From positions 3,162,001 to 3,226,000 of the forward strand of contig JAZBRS010000044.1 of NCBI GenBank assembly GCA_037176725.1: 64,000 bases of DNA, read 5' to 3'. Source of the stretch: Posidonia oceanica (Eukaryota > Streptophyta > Magnoliopsida > Alismatales > Posidoniaceae). Both the position numbers and the translations under genes were made by a program. Numbering within the stretch: position 1 is the first letter of the stretch; every line of letters starts with the position of its first letter. The notes below the pieces were generated by a model, which was not told the origin of the DNA, did not search any database, and saw only the letters and a program-made list of their open reading frames with translations. Below are positions 11,901 through 23,601 of the stretch, one piece after another.

Positions 11901-13398
11901 GCTGATCAGCCGGCCTGCCTCCGAGCAGGTCTGCAGATCTCCGGCGACTCCTCCGGCCTGTTCCAGGCAACGTCGCTGCTCGCCGATGCTGCTCCGGTCT
12001 CCGTCAACCCCTGGTGGAGCTCGCCCGCCGGACTACGCCTCACCAGCACCCCTTTACTTCCTCTGTCGGCCACTGGTAGCATTTGCTACAGTGGTCGACG
12101 ATCTGCAGATTCTACTGTGCTTTTATTTTTTTTGTTATCCTTGCTATTTTACCAAATATTGCATTTTCGGTCTCAGTTCTTGCTTATTTGCGTTCAGGTC
12201 CTTTATTTGATTAAATCTGCTTATTTCTGAATTAAAACCATATAAAATTGCATGAAAAATATGTAGTTCTCTTTATTTGCATGTCAGTCCTTTTACTGTG
12301 CTTTCCTTCAGTGATAAATTTGATTTTGGCCCTCCAGCTTCTCATTATTGCATCTTAGTCCTGTAGCTGTTTAATTTGATTTAATCCACTAAGTTTGCCA
12401 TATAAAATTGCATTTTAGGTCCTTACTGTTTTCTTTAATTGCAATTTAGTCCTCTGTTCAGTTAACTTAGCTTTTATTTTTCAATTTTTGCTTACTGCAT
12501 TGCATTATTTCCCCCCTGTTTTCTGATTTTTGCATATAGGTCCATCCTCAATGCACAGTAGTCATTTAAATGCATATTTTGCTTCAAAAATTGCATTTTT
12601 GACCCTGCATAATTTGAAAATTGCATATCAGTCCTCTGTCTGTCTTTTAAATGCATATTTTGCTTATAAAATTGCATTTTTGACCCTGCATGATTTGAAA
12701 ATTACACATAGGTCCTCTGCATGTTTATAAAAATCATTTAAATGCATATTTTGCTTATAAAATTGCATTTTAGCCCCCACATGTTTGGAAAATTGCATAT
12801 AGGTCCCCCATCTGCATTCCCAGACCCACTAGACCCCTGTTTTGCTGGAAAAATTACATTTTGGACCCTAATGATTTTAAAATTGCATCTTAACTTGCCA
12901 CATGATTTCAAAACTTGTCCTGATGCCTATTCATCTTGGAAAATTGCATTTTAGACCCTGTCTTTTGTAAAATTGCATGCAGACCCTCCTTTTTTCAAAA
13001 CCCTTGCATAAAAGCCCCAAACTTTTCAAAATCTCTGTATTTAGACCCCCATCTTTTCAAAAATTGCATTTAAATTCCCAATTTTCTAAAAAATCACCCT
13101 TAAGCCTTTTCTTGCATCCTGCATGCATTGCACTCATGCATTCTAGTTTTTTGCATCCTTTGCACACACTCAAGCATCATTAGCTCCCATTCACATGGGA
13201 GGACCTGTTTGCACACCCCTAGGACCCCCTGTACACTTAGTTCTATTCTTCTCCCCTGTTCTGGCCCCTCTGCCTTGAAGCTGTGATATCTTCCAATCCG
13301 ACCGTTGGATCTTCTCAAACAAGCTACCCAGACGACCCCGGTGGAGCGCTCTTCAGCATGGACCAGGCAGATTTCAGATCAGGCCTCAGATTTTCCAG

Positions 13399-13724
13399 GT
13401 ATGTCCTCCGGAACCCCTGCACAGCATTCATTTGCATACCATTTGCATTGCATGCATCGTTTTCGCTTTTGGTTTCCTCGAACATGTAGAATAGGACTTC
13501 CTCTTCTTATCTATCAATTCCGTTCCTCCTTTCGCGTATTCCCAAGTGTTTTGTGTTGCGTTTCCCCTGGATTCACCACTTATTGCGACTTTCTTCCCCC
13601 TTTTCCACGATCCGATCGCGCCGCGAGCTTTGGGCAGCATGCGAGACACATCGTGGGGCGGTTTAGTGGGAAACAGTCACAAAGCGGTGGTAATCCCTCC
13701 ACTTGCTTAATTTTCCCATTGTAG
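13399..13724 (+). other. Intron-like segment in solo LTR B
   Basis: Starts CAG|GTATGT and ends in a pyrimidine-rich stretch with TTGTAG|GTC, 326 bp. The same borders occur in all five large LTRs of the window with lengths of 324-327 bp. Splicing is inferred, not shown. Confidence 0.45.
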
Positions 13725-13867
13725 GTCTTCACACCTACTCTGCGTGGCCCTTAAACAGTGCCTGTTCTCACACACACACTATTTGCCTCCCCTTTCGCTT
13801 CTCTTGTCCTCTTTCCTTGCATTTGCATCTGCATGGTTTTGCCGAGGTTTTATTCCGTCGCTTTTGG

Positions 13868-14340
13868 CACCGTTTTGTGTGCCCGCTTCACTTTTGGCAC
13901 CGTTTTGCGTGCCCGCTTTGTCTTTGGCACCGTTTTGCGTGTCCGCTCCGTCTTGTGGCACCGTTTTGCGTGCCCGCTTTGTCTTTGGCACCGTTTTGCG
14001 TGCCCGCTTCGCTTTTGGCACGCAAAATGCGTGCCCGCTTCGCTTTTGGCACCGTTTTGCGTGCCCGCTTTGTTTTTGGCACCGTTTTGCGTGCCCACTT
14101 CGCTTTTGGCACCGTTTCGCGTGCCCGCTTTGCTTTTGGCACCGTTTTGCATGCCCGCTTCGCTTTTGGCACCGTTCTGCGTGCCCGCTTCGCTTTTGGC
14201 ACCGTTCTGCGTGCCTGCCTCGCTTTTGGCACCGTTCTGCGTGCCCGCTTCGCTTTTTGGCACCGTTTTGCATACCGATCTTGTTTTCTTGCACCGTTTT
14301 GCGTGCCGTTCTCGTTTCTTGCATTGTTTCGCGTGCTTTA
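13868..14340 (+). repeat. Tandem array of ~30 bp units in solo LTR B (about 16 copies)
   Basis: Units read roughly GGCACCGTTTTGCGTGCCCG followed by CTTCGCTTTT. One unit at about 14015 is rearranged (GGCACGCAAAATGCGTGCCC). Because the period is 30 bp, every frame stays open. The resulting long 'proteins' rich in Cys-Pro-Leu or Lys-Arg-Ala are artefacts. Confidence 0.92.
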
Positions 14341-15000
14341 CGCCATTTTCTCTTGCATGTCGCCTGCATTGCTTGGTTTTATCGTCGCTTTGCTCTTTCG
14401 CTTGCATTTGCATATAGGGCAGTGATGCTTACTGCCTGGGGTTCTCACGAGCTCGGTTTCGTCCGGTTCGGAACACAGACAGCGCTGCTGAGCACTTAGA
14501 CAGCACGTTTACTTTCCCTGCATTGCATCCTACCACTTAGGGCACACCTATGAGCATTCATTCAGGCATTCATTGGCATTTAGGCATCCAAATCTGCATT
14601 TCCCTGCGTATGCGAGCGTAAGCCTAGAAAGACCGATTCTCGGGCGTGTCGGGGGTGCCTAACACCTTCCCCGCACGTAACAGGAGTCCTTGTCCAGTCT
14701 TTTGGCCCGCAATGACCATATCGCTCTTATCCTAGGCATGAGTCATCTCATTTGCATGTATTTGCATTTGTTTTCCTTTGCATTGCTTTGCTTTGCATTT
14801 CTTGCTTGGTTTTGCGTGTTAATTCACGCATTTCCCCCGATTTTCCTTGTCACCCGATAATAGACACGGTGGCGACTCTGATTTGTCTTATCTTCTTCCT
14901 TTCTTACATTTTCTCCTCTATTTTTAGTATTTTCGAGTTGAGCCCTCCTCCTCGGATCTCGCCGCCAATAGTATGCCTGATTCCGATTGGGATTACTACA

Positions 15001-15005
15001 GTGAG
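15001..15005. repeat. Target-site duplication GTGAG, right copy (solo LTR B)
   Basis: Five bases directly after ...ATTACTACA. The host sequence (LTR of element A) resumes here. Confidence 0.92.
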
Positions 15006-15539
15006 CTAACGCGCAAAACCAAGCAAAGAATGCAATGCAAAGCAATGCAAAGGAAAACAAATGCAAATGAATGCAAATTAGATGACTCATGCCTAGGATA
15101 AGGGCAATATGGTCATTACGGGTCAAAAGACTGGGCAAGGACTCCTGTTACGTGCGGGGAAGGTGTTAGGCACCCTTGACACGCCCGAGAATCGGTCTTT
15201 CTAGGCTTACGCTCGCATACGCAGGGAAATGCAGTTTGAATGCCTAAATGCCAATGAATGCCTGAATGAATGCTCATAGGTGTGCTCTAAGTGGTGGAAC
15301 GCAACGCAGGAAAGTAAACATGCAGTCTAAGTGCTCAGCAGCACTGTCTGTGTTCCGAACCGGTCGAAACCTGGCTCGTGAGAACTCCAGGCAGTAAGCA
15401 TCACTGCCCTATATGCAAATGCAAGCGAAAAAGCAAAACGGCGGTAAAACCAAGCAATGCAGGCGACATGCAAGAGAAAACGGCATAAAACACGCAAAAC
15501 AATGCGAGAAACGGAAGCAGCACGCGAAACGGTGTAAGA

Positions 15540-16085
15540 AAACGAGAGCGACACGCGAAACGATGCAAGAAAATGAGGCGGGCACGCAAAATGGTGCCAA
15601 AAACAGAGCGGGCAAGCGAAACGGTGTCAAAAACAGAGCGGGCACACAAAACGGTGCCAAAAAACAAAGCGGACACGCGAAACGGTGCCAAAAGCAGAGC
15701 GGGCACGCGAAACGGTGCCAAAAACAGAACGGACACGCGAAACGGTGCCAAAAACAAAGCGGACACGCGAAACGGTGCCAGAAGCAAAGCGGGCACGCGA
15801 AACGATGCAAGAAAACAAGGCGGGCAAGCAAAACGGTGCCAAAAACAGAGCAGGCACACGAAACAGTGCCAAAAACAGAGCAGGCACGTAAAACAGTGCC
15901 AAAAGCGAAGCTGGCACGCAAAACGGTACCAAAAACAGAGCAGGCACGCGAAACGGTGCCAAAAACAGAGCAGGCATGTAAAACAGTGCCAAAAGCGAAG
16001 CTGGCACGCAAAATGGTACCAAAAACGGAGCGGGCACGCGAAACGGTGCCAAAAACAGATCGGGCATGCAAAACGGTGCCAAAAC
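15540..16085 (-). repeat. Tandem array of ~30 bp units in element A LTR (about 19 copies)
   Basis: Same unit as in LTR B but on the minus strand (plus strand shows GGCACGCGAAACGGTGCCAA units). Copies differ by a few substitutions and some are 28-31 bp. The open frames across it are not genes. Confidence 0.9.
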
Positions 16086-16219
16086 AAGCGAGATAAAGCA
16101 TCGGTAAAACCATGTAGATGCAGAAGCTAAGAAAAAGAGCAAGAAAAGCAAAGGAGAGGTAAACAGCGCAAGTGTGAGAACGAGCGCCATTTAAGACCAT
16201 GCAAAGTAGGTGTGAAGAC

Positions 16220-16545
16220 CTACAAAGGGGAAGGGAAACAAGTGGAAGGATTACCACTGTTTTGTGACTGTTTCCCACCAAGATGTTCCACAATGTGTCT
16301 CGCACGCTGCCAAGAGCTCACGATGCGATCGGATTGTGGAAAAGGGGGAAGAAAGTCATAATTAGTGGTGAATCTAGGGGAAAAGCAACACAAAACACTG
16401 GGAGTACGCGAAAAGAGGAAGTAGAGCTGGTAGATAAGAAGAGGGAGTCCTATTCTACATGCTCGAGAAAACAGAAAGCAAAAACAATGCATGGAATGCA
16501 AATGGTGTGCAAATGAATGCTGTGCAAGGGTTCAGGAGGACTTAC
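16220..16545 (-). other. Intron-like segment in element A LTR
   Basis: Minus strand: CCAAG|GTAAGT at 16545 to TTTGTAG at 16220, 326 bp. Orthologous to the segments in LTRs B, C and F. Confidence 0.45.
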
Positions 16546-18005
16546 CTTGGAAATCTGAAGCCTGATCTAAAATCTGCTTGGTCCATGCTGAAGAGTGCTC
16601 CTCCAGGGTCGTCCAGGTAGCTTGGTTGAGAAGATCCAACGGCCGGATCTGAAGATATCCCAGCTCCAAGGCAGAGAGGCCAGAACAGGGGAGAAGAATG
16701 GATCTAGGTGTACAGGAGGTCCTAGGGGTGTGCACAACAGGTCCTCCCATGTAAATGGGAGCTATGAATGCTTAAGTGTGTGCAAGGGATGCCAAATGCA
16801 AGAATGCATGAGTGCAATGCATGCAGGATGCAAGAAAAGACTTAGGGATGATTTTTCAGAAAACTGGGGCCTTATATGCAATTTTGAAAAAGTGGGGGTC
16901 TAAATGCAAGGATTTTGGAAAGCTGGGGGCTTTTATGCAAAGTTTTTGAAAAAAGGAGGGTCTGAATACAATTTTGTAAAATACAAGGTTCAAAATGCAA
17001 TTTTTCAAGATAGACATGCATTAGGACAAGTTTTGAAATCATATGGTAAGTTGGCATGCAATTTTGAAGTTAACAGGGTCTAAAATGCAATTTTTCCAGC
17101 AAAACAGTGGTCTTAGTGGTCTGGGAATGCAAACAGGGGACCTACATGCAATTTTTCAAATATGCAGGGTCTAAAATGCAATTTTATAAGCAAAATATGC
17201 ATTTAAATGATTTTTATAAGCATGTAGAGGACCTATGTGCAATTTTTAAAACATGTAGGGTCAAAAATACAATTTTATAAGCAAAATATGCATTTAAATG
17301 ACAGGTAGAGGACCTATATGCAATTTTCAAATCATGTAGGGTCAAAAATGCAATTTTATAAGCAAAATATGCATTTAAATGACATGCAGATGACCTATAT
17401 GCATTTTTCAAATCATGTAGGGTCAAAAATGCAATTTTATAAGCAAAATATGCATTTAAATGACATGCAGATGACCTATATGCAATTTTCAAATCATACA
17501 GGGTCAGAAATGCAATTTTATAAGCAAAATATGCATTTAAATGTTTGCTGTGCATGATGGAGGACCTATATGCAAAAATCAGAAAATATGAGGGAAATGA
17601 TGCAATGCAGTAAGGAAAATTGAAAAATAAAGACCTAAGTTAACAGATCAGAGGATTAAATTGCAAATAGAAAAAAACAACAGGGACCAAAAATGCAATA
17701 TATCAAGGTAAAATATGAGCATTAAATCAGATTAACAACTGGAGGACTAACATGCAATAATAGAAAGCTAGAGGGCTAGAACTAAAATAAATACAGAAGG
17801 AAGTTACAGTAGAAGGACTGACATGCAATTAATTGATTTTTCAGATTTTTCATGCAATATCATAAGATTTAAATGCGAAATTAAATGAATGATAAACAGA
17901 GACAGGACTAGAATGCAATAAATCAAAAAAGCAAGGCAGATATGCAATATTTGGTAAAATAAGCATGGTAAGCAAAAATAAAGCTACAGTGTTTGGAAGA
18001 AAAAC

Positions 18006-19018
18006 CAGGCACTATCCGTGAATAGACTAGGTGGTGACTTTGTTTTGTCTTATCTTTTGCTTTCCTTCTTCACGTCGCTATCCGTGAAGACCTCTCTCAA
18101 TCGGACCCCCTCTGGTCCGATCCTCTGCGAAAAAGGGCATGTTCACAGAAGCAGCACGCTCCAACCCCTTTGTGCAGACAACAACCCTATCTCCCTGGCA
18201 GGCTAGATGCAACTCCAGTCACTCAAGAGGGGAAAAGAAATATCTATCCAAGTGCATCAAAAGCGGTAGTCGGTCCCCGAGGAATTGAGAGGGAGGCTAT
18301 GTAGCTACATCCAACGCTTCTGCTACCCACATGTAGCCAAAGGCTATACTTTGCAAAGCTGAGGCCTCATCCCAAACTAAGAGTGAGAATGAGAGCCACC
18401 AACCACAACTCGACATGGCATTGCGCGAGGATCGAGAATCCCCTGAGTCAGAAAATGCAGAAGCATCATCTCAGTATCTGCTGCTTTGAATCCTAAGCCC
18501 CAAAAACATGCATGCGTAATAAACTACCTTCCCTTCTCCCTGTTTTTGGAAACCGGAGCCAAGGACGAGCACCTTTGCCTGCCTCGCTCAGAGGCTCTGC
18601 GCTTTTCAAATTTTGCCGCCCATCGCGTTGGGTAGGTCCTTGATGACCGGCATGTCCCTTGTTTGCCACCCTGTGGCGTTGCATCACGTGCCCGTGCTGA
18701 GACCATTGCACACCTACCACAATCGGTTCCCGTTTTCTCTCTACATCATCTTGCATTCATTTGCATCAGGCTGGCAGCCCTAACTGCTCGGTTGACACCC
18801 GTTAAAATGTCACCTCGGGCTAGTATCCCTAACTATCCGTTGATGAGTCCGTTAACTTCTCAGCAGATTGATAGTCCCAATTATCCGGCGATAGGTTCGT
18901 TAACTTATCATCCATCCATCCATCCTTCGCATTTCGATACCAGTGGCATCTTTTTTGCTGCCCTATGGTATCGCCCCCCATCTCACTGGGCTGGCAGCCC
19001 TAACTACTCGGTGATAGG
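18006..19018 (+). other. Element D, 3' untranslated fragment (left piece)
   Basis: No coding signal. The last ~250 bp (18770-19018) match the tandem hairpin repeats at 45610-46170, and the sequence continues across element C: GGTGATAGG before C joins TCCGTCAATTTATCAC after it. A GATACCAG...TGGTATC hairpin lies at 18936-18977. At 18021-18068 there is a short stretch resembling the 3' end of the large LTRs (AATAGACTAGGTGGTGACTT), possibly a relic. The block 18070-18760 matches nothing else in the window and I cannot identify it. Confidence 0.6.
18936..18977. repeat. Conserved hairpin GATACCAG...TGGTATC, copy in element D left piece
   Basis: Inverted repeat with arms GATACCAGTGGC and GCCCTATGGTATC around a T-rich loop. 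Related copies are at 38160-38198 (element C) and about 45824-45863 (element D). Confidence 0.7.
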
Positions 19019-22000
19019 TGTAGATACCCCATTTTGATAGGCTGGATTAGTGGAATCCTTCTAGTGGCTTCTGAACCTTAACCTAAACCCAAAACCACAT
19101 CCTTCTCTCCAAGTCAAACCCAAAATCAAACCTAGAATCACACCCTTTTTCTAACCCAAAAACCACCCAAAAACCCCAGGAAAACCCATCCTTCCTAACC
19201 TAGAAAATCCTCCTTAGAATCTCCCACCAAAACCACTCCCAAAAAACCTAGAAAACCTAGGTAAAACCCCCCTTATTCTAGACCCAAAAATCCTTCCAAA
19301 AACCTTCCAAAATCCCACTTCAAACTCTAGGTCAAATACTAGAAACCCTAGGTTACACACTCACCCAATCCCACTCCAATTCCAAGCCTTTATCCTCCTC
19401 ATCTCTACAAATTATCCTTTTCTCTCTCCAAATTATTCTTTTCTCTCTCCTCTCTATTCCCCCTCTTATTCTCCTTCTTTTCTTTCCTTCTTTCTCCTAT
19501 TCTTGCTTTCCAGTAGACCCACCTTATGCATCTTTCCTTCCTGTATTTTATCTATATTTTTATTTCATTTTTAGTTTATCTCTTGATTTTCTAATATTTA
19601 ATTTCTTTCCTCCCCTCTCTTTCTTTCTTTCTTTCTCCCTTTCTTTCTTTTCTTTTCCTCTCCTCTTCCTTTTCCCTTCTTCCACATTGAGTCTTTAAAA
19701 CCCTAATTAAAAAAGGAAAACAAAAGAGAAACAAATCAAAGCCATAAGAAATAATTAAAAAACTTGGACAAACAATTAAAAGAAAAATCCAACTAAAAAG
19801 CAATTAAAAACTAAGAATGCAATCTAAAAAATATAAAACAAACAAGAGGAAAATGCTATTAAAAACAAACAAAACAAAAATATAATCAAAACAAACAAAA
19901 AGCAAGAACCCTTTTAAAAAAATTGACAACAATCAAAAGCAAATCCTAGGAAAGAAGAAACAATTAAAAAAACCCTAGGATAAGTAAGTAAAAAAACAAT
20001 TAACAAATCCAAAGAAACAATTAAAACTTAAAACAATTTAAAAGACTTAATTAAAAAGAAAAAAAGTGGAAAAACTTAACAAGAAAAACTTAACTTAAAA
20101 ATAATTAAAAAACTTACAAACATTTAAAACAAACATTAAAAAACAATTTAAAGAAAACTTAAGAAAAATCATAAAAACTTAATCAAAACCAAAACCCTCT
20201 TAACCCTAATTTAAAAAATTAAAAAACAGTCCTTTAAAACCTAATTAAAAATCTTAACCTAAAAACAATTACTCTAAAATATTTCCAAATCCTTTTTTAT
20301 TTTATTTTCAATCTTTCTTCTAATTCCTTTTCTTTTCTTCTCTTCGTCACCATTTTCTTTCCTTCTTTTTTCATTCTTTTCCCCTTTTTTTCTGCTGGCC
20401 CGGCCCACTGCATCCTTCCCCCCACCTTTCTTTCTTTTCTCTTTTTTATTCTTTCTCCCGCAAACTCCAGCCCAGCCCACCTGCCCGAATCCTCCTCCTC
20501 CTCCTCCCCTTCTTTCTTTTCTTCCTTCTTCATCTTCCTTCTGTTTTCTGTTTTTCTCCCGCGAACTCCACCAGAACAGCCTTCCCCCTCCGTTTTTAAA
20601 TTCAATTTTTCCCCCTCCATCAGATCAGCCAACAGAACCCTCTGCTCTCACACCCTCTCTCAACTTTCCCGTCCTCCTCTTCGGCGGCATTAATCGTGCG
20701 TCGCCTCGTCGGTCACCCCTTAGCAACAGTCTCCCCGCTCTGTGGAATTTGAATCCACCAGCAGCTCCAATGCCTTCTGATAAAAGCATCCACCTCCTCT
20801 TCCTTCTCCACCTTTTGCCAGCTGAGAGAGAGCCATAGAGAGAGCGTGAGCAACCAGAATTCCCCACCTCCTCCCTTCTGAAAAACTCAGCATTCCTTCA
20901 CCCTTCAGCAGCCCTCCTCAGACCCTTAAATCTCTCCCAATTCCTCCCCAAACGTCACTCAAAATCCCAGCACCAACCTCCCCTCATTCCACGCCCAGCC
21001 TCGACGCAAACTCCACCCCAAACAGCTCCACTCGCCAGCACCAGAACCCATCTCCATCCACCCAAAATTCCCCGCACCACAGACCCCAGAACCAACCCAA
21101 ACTCTTTCACCCGACTCGCCTAAACTCCACCTTCCTAGACCACCTGATATCCCATCCAAACACCCACCACAGTTCCTATCCTCCACAACAAACATCCGCA
21201 CCAGTTTCTGTCCAAAATCCATCCAACTCAGCGACTTCCACCACAGCCCTCCTCAGCCCAATTCAAAGCTCCAGTCACCTTCACCAGACCTCCAGCAGCC
21301 TACCGGAGGCTTCCACCCAGCTCGGGGAGCCACAGACCACTCCCCCCACCTCCGGCAGAACCAATGGCACCCAAGAAAGCCATCTTCTTCCTCCGGCGCG
21401 CAAGCTTGCACCTGTGCATCCTCGGAGCTCCGGAGTATCGCTAGGAGCTGAACCGGACCCTTGCGTGCCGCCGGGAGCGCCTGCAGTAGCTGGGCCATCG
21501 CCGCTGTCGTCTGCTCAAGCCACCGACGTCGGGGGAGCGCACTAGCCACCGAAACAAGTACTTCTCTTCCCTGTAGTCTAGTTTTCTTCCTCTCCTGCTT
21601 CCCGACCCCTTAGAACTAGGTTTAGCCCCCTGTCGCACGAAGTCGCCGCCGCCGCTGACCCTTCTTCTCCGGCGAGCTCGCTGCGCGCGATCCCGTCTCC
21701 GACCCGCTCGTCCCTCGCCGATCATGCTCCGAGCTCCGTGGAGGTCTCACGAACTCCGTCCTGTCCTCCGTTTCCGCCAGGAGCGCCCGCAGCCTCCGGT
21801 CTGGCTCCGACACCTTCTGCAAAGCTCCGCCGCCTCCTCCGGTCCGTTCCAGCGTCCGTCATGGCTCGCCGACCATCCTCCGGCCTCCAGGGACGTCCGG
21901 CACAGCTTCCCAGCCCTCCAGCGCTGCCGTAGCGGGTCTTCTTCTCCGGCACAGGCGTCTGCTCTCCTTAGCTACAGTAGTTAGATTAAAATAATGCCGT

Positions 22001-22553
22001 ACGTTTGCCTTTGGTTTTATTTTTCTGTTAACTTACAAATTTTACCATGATATTGCATTTCTGCCTTGTAGATATTTTTATTTACTTTCCAGTCCAACCA
22101 CAGTTTAAGTTTCATTTAAATCTAAATAAAAACCATATAAAATTGCATAAAAAATATGTAATTTCCTTTATTTGCATGTTAGTCCAACTGTAGTTAAAAA
22201 ACTTCTGATTTCTTTTAGTTTTAGTCCTGCTAGTTATTTTTATTACATGTTAGTCCTCTGCAGTTCAATGTTTTTTAGTTTTCTTTAGTTTTAGCCCAGT
22301 CATTTATTTTATTTGCATGTTGATCCTGCTGTAGTTCAAATTACTTTTCTGTTTCTTAGTTTCCAGTCCAGCTGTTATTTTATTTTGCATCTAAGTCCTC
22401 CAGTTGATAAATGTCATTTAAATGCCTGTTTTTACTTTATTACATTGCTTTTAAGTCATTCTGTTTATTTTATTCACAAATCAGTCCTCTGTTTAGTTGT
22501 TAAATTCATTTAATTTCGTATTTTACCATATTGCATTGCACTTTTATCCTGTT

Positions 22554-22995
22554 TTATTTTATTATTGCATTTTAGTCCTCAGCATGTTAGAAAAAATCAT
22601 TTAATTGCATACTTTACCATATTAAATTGCATTTCAGCCCTTGCATGTTTTTAAATTGCATTTTGGTCCTCTACATGTTTAAAAAAATCATGTAATCGCA
22701 TACTTTACCATATTAAATTGCATTTTAGCCCCTGCATGTTTTTAAATTGCATTTTAGTCCTCTGCATAATTCACAGCATTCATTATGTGCATTTTTTCCA
22801 TATTAAATTGCATTTTAGCCCCTGCACGATTTTAAATTGCATTTTGGTCCTCTACATGTTAGAAAAAATCATTTAATTGCATACTTTACCATATTAAATT
22901 GCATTTTAGCCCCTGCATGTTTTCAAATTGCATTTTAGTCCACTGTTTGCATGCACAGCATTCATTTATTTGCATTTTTCCATATTGCATTGCAT
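22554..22995 (+). repeat. Imperfect ~100 bp tandem repeats in element C 5' LTR
   Basis: About four units containing ATTGCATACTTTACCATATT, then AAATTGCATTTTAGCCCCTG, then AAATTGCATTTTRGTCCTC. Related T-rich units fill the equivalent part of LTRs B, A and F. The T-richness and spacing are typical of intronic DNA. Confidence 0.75.
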
Positions 22996-23601
22996 TTTAG
23001 ACCCTGCATTCCTTTGCATTTGCATTTAGGTCCTTAATTCATTCAGATTTCATTTAATCCCTTTTAAAACCTTATTGCATTATCAAAAAACCCAGAAACT
23101 TGTTTTATTTGCATCCAGACCCTCAGGTTTTCAAAAGTATTGCATTTCGGTCCCTAGGTTTTCAAAAAAATTGCATTTAGGTCCCTGGTTTTGCATTTGT
23201 TTGCATCCAGGTCCCTAACTTTTCAAAATCATTGCATTTAGGCCCCTAACTTTTCAAAATCATTGCATATAGGCCCCTAACTTTTCAAAAACATCACATT
23301 TAGGTCCTTTTTTGCATTTTTGCATGCATTGCACCCATACATCACTGCACTTGGCATCTTTGCACACTTTTAAGCACTCTTAGCTCCCATGTATGTGGGA
23401 GGACCTGTTCTGCACACCCCTAGGACCTCTTTTACACTTAGATCCCTTCTTCTCCCCTAGCCCTTGGGCCTTCTGCCTTGAAGCCTGGATATCTTTCGAT
23501 CGAACCACAGGATCTTCACAACCAAGCTACCTGGACCACCCTAGTGGAGCAGACTTCAATGCTGACCAAGTTTGCCTCTGATCAGGCCTCAGATCTCCAA
23601 G

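Larger units (their letters stand above)
8952..15000 (+). mobile_element. Solo LTR B (Tat/Ogre-like), plus strand
   Basis: A 6049 bp LTR that starts TGTTGACACC and ends GGGATTACTACA, flanked by a perfect 5 bp duplication GTGAG (8947-8951 and 15001-15005). No primer site, coding sequence or second LTR accompanies it, so it is the product of recombination between two LTRs. Internal layout in order: pyrimidine-rich (9370-9650), A-rich (9650-10430), pyrimidine-rich (10430-10680), C-rich leader-like region (10680-12100), T-rich repeats built on 'TTGCATTTT' (12240-13100), intron-like segment (13399-13724), 30 bp array (13868-14340), and a conserved 3' block with hairpins (14418-14436, about 14650-14670). 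Confidence 0.93.
1..18005 (-). mobile_element. Element A: Ty3/Gypsy Tat (Ogre-like) retrotransposon, partial, minus strand
   Basis: Read on the minus strand, the order is 5' LTR (8774 to about 18005, interrupted by solo LTR B), primer site (8755-8772), leader, gag, protease, linker, RT, RNase H and a second RNase H that runs off the left edge. Integrase and the 3' LTR lie outside the window. The gag-pol closely matches element C through most of its length, so A and C belong to one family. The coding frames carry stops and a few frameshifts, so the copy is dead. The right boundary is approximate: LTR homology stops near 18005, about 3.2 kb short of where an intact LTR of this type (F) would end, and no terminal TGT...ACA or target duplication is visible there. 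Confidence 0.88.
8774..18005 (-). repeat. Element A 5' LTR, truncated and split by solo LTR B
   Basis: The LTR 3' end (minus strand ...GGGATTACTACA) is at 8774. The LTR runs to 8951, is interrupted by B (8952-15000), and resumes at 15006. Rejoining both sides restores the sequence found uninterrupted at 53220-53270 in solo LTR F. Features shared with the other LTRs: hairpin at 15390-15408, 30 bp array at about 15540-16085, intron-like segment 16220-16545, palindrome CTCCCAT-gtaa-ATGGGAG at 16744-16761, and 'TGCAATTTT' type repeats at 16860-17560. The U3-side 3.2 kb seen in F (55780-58961) is missing. Confidence 0.85.

Noticed and set aside
13703..14500. Long open frames of 190-250 codons on both strands
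   Set aside because: They run through the 30 bp tandem array; a period divisible by three keeps all frames open. No codon conservation or domain.
15401..16305. Open frames up to 298 codons rich in Cys/Phe or Lys/Arg
   Set aside because: Same array in the LTR of element A; artefact of repeat period.
20274..21984. Possible captured host exon in the GC-rich part of LTR C
   Set aside because: Open frames recur in the two LTRs of C because the LTRs are near-identical; the equivalent block in B and F has different frames. No domain recognised.
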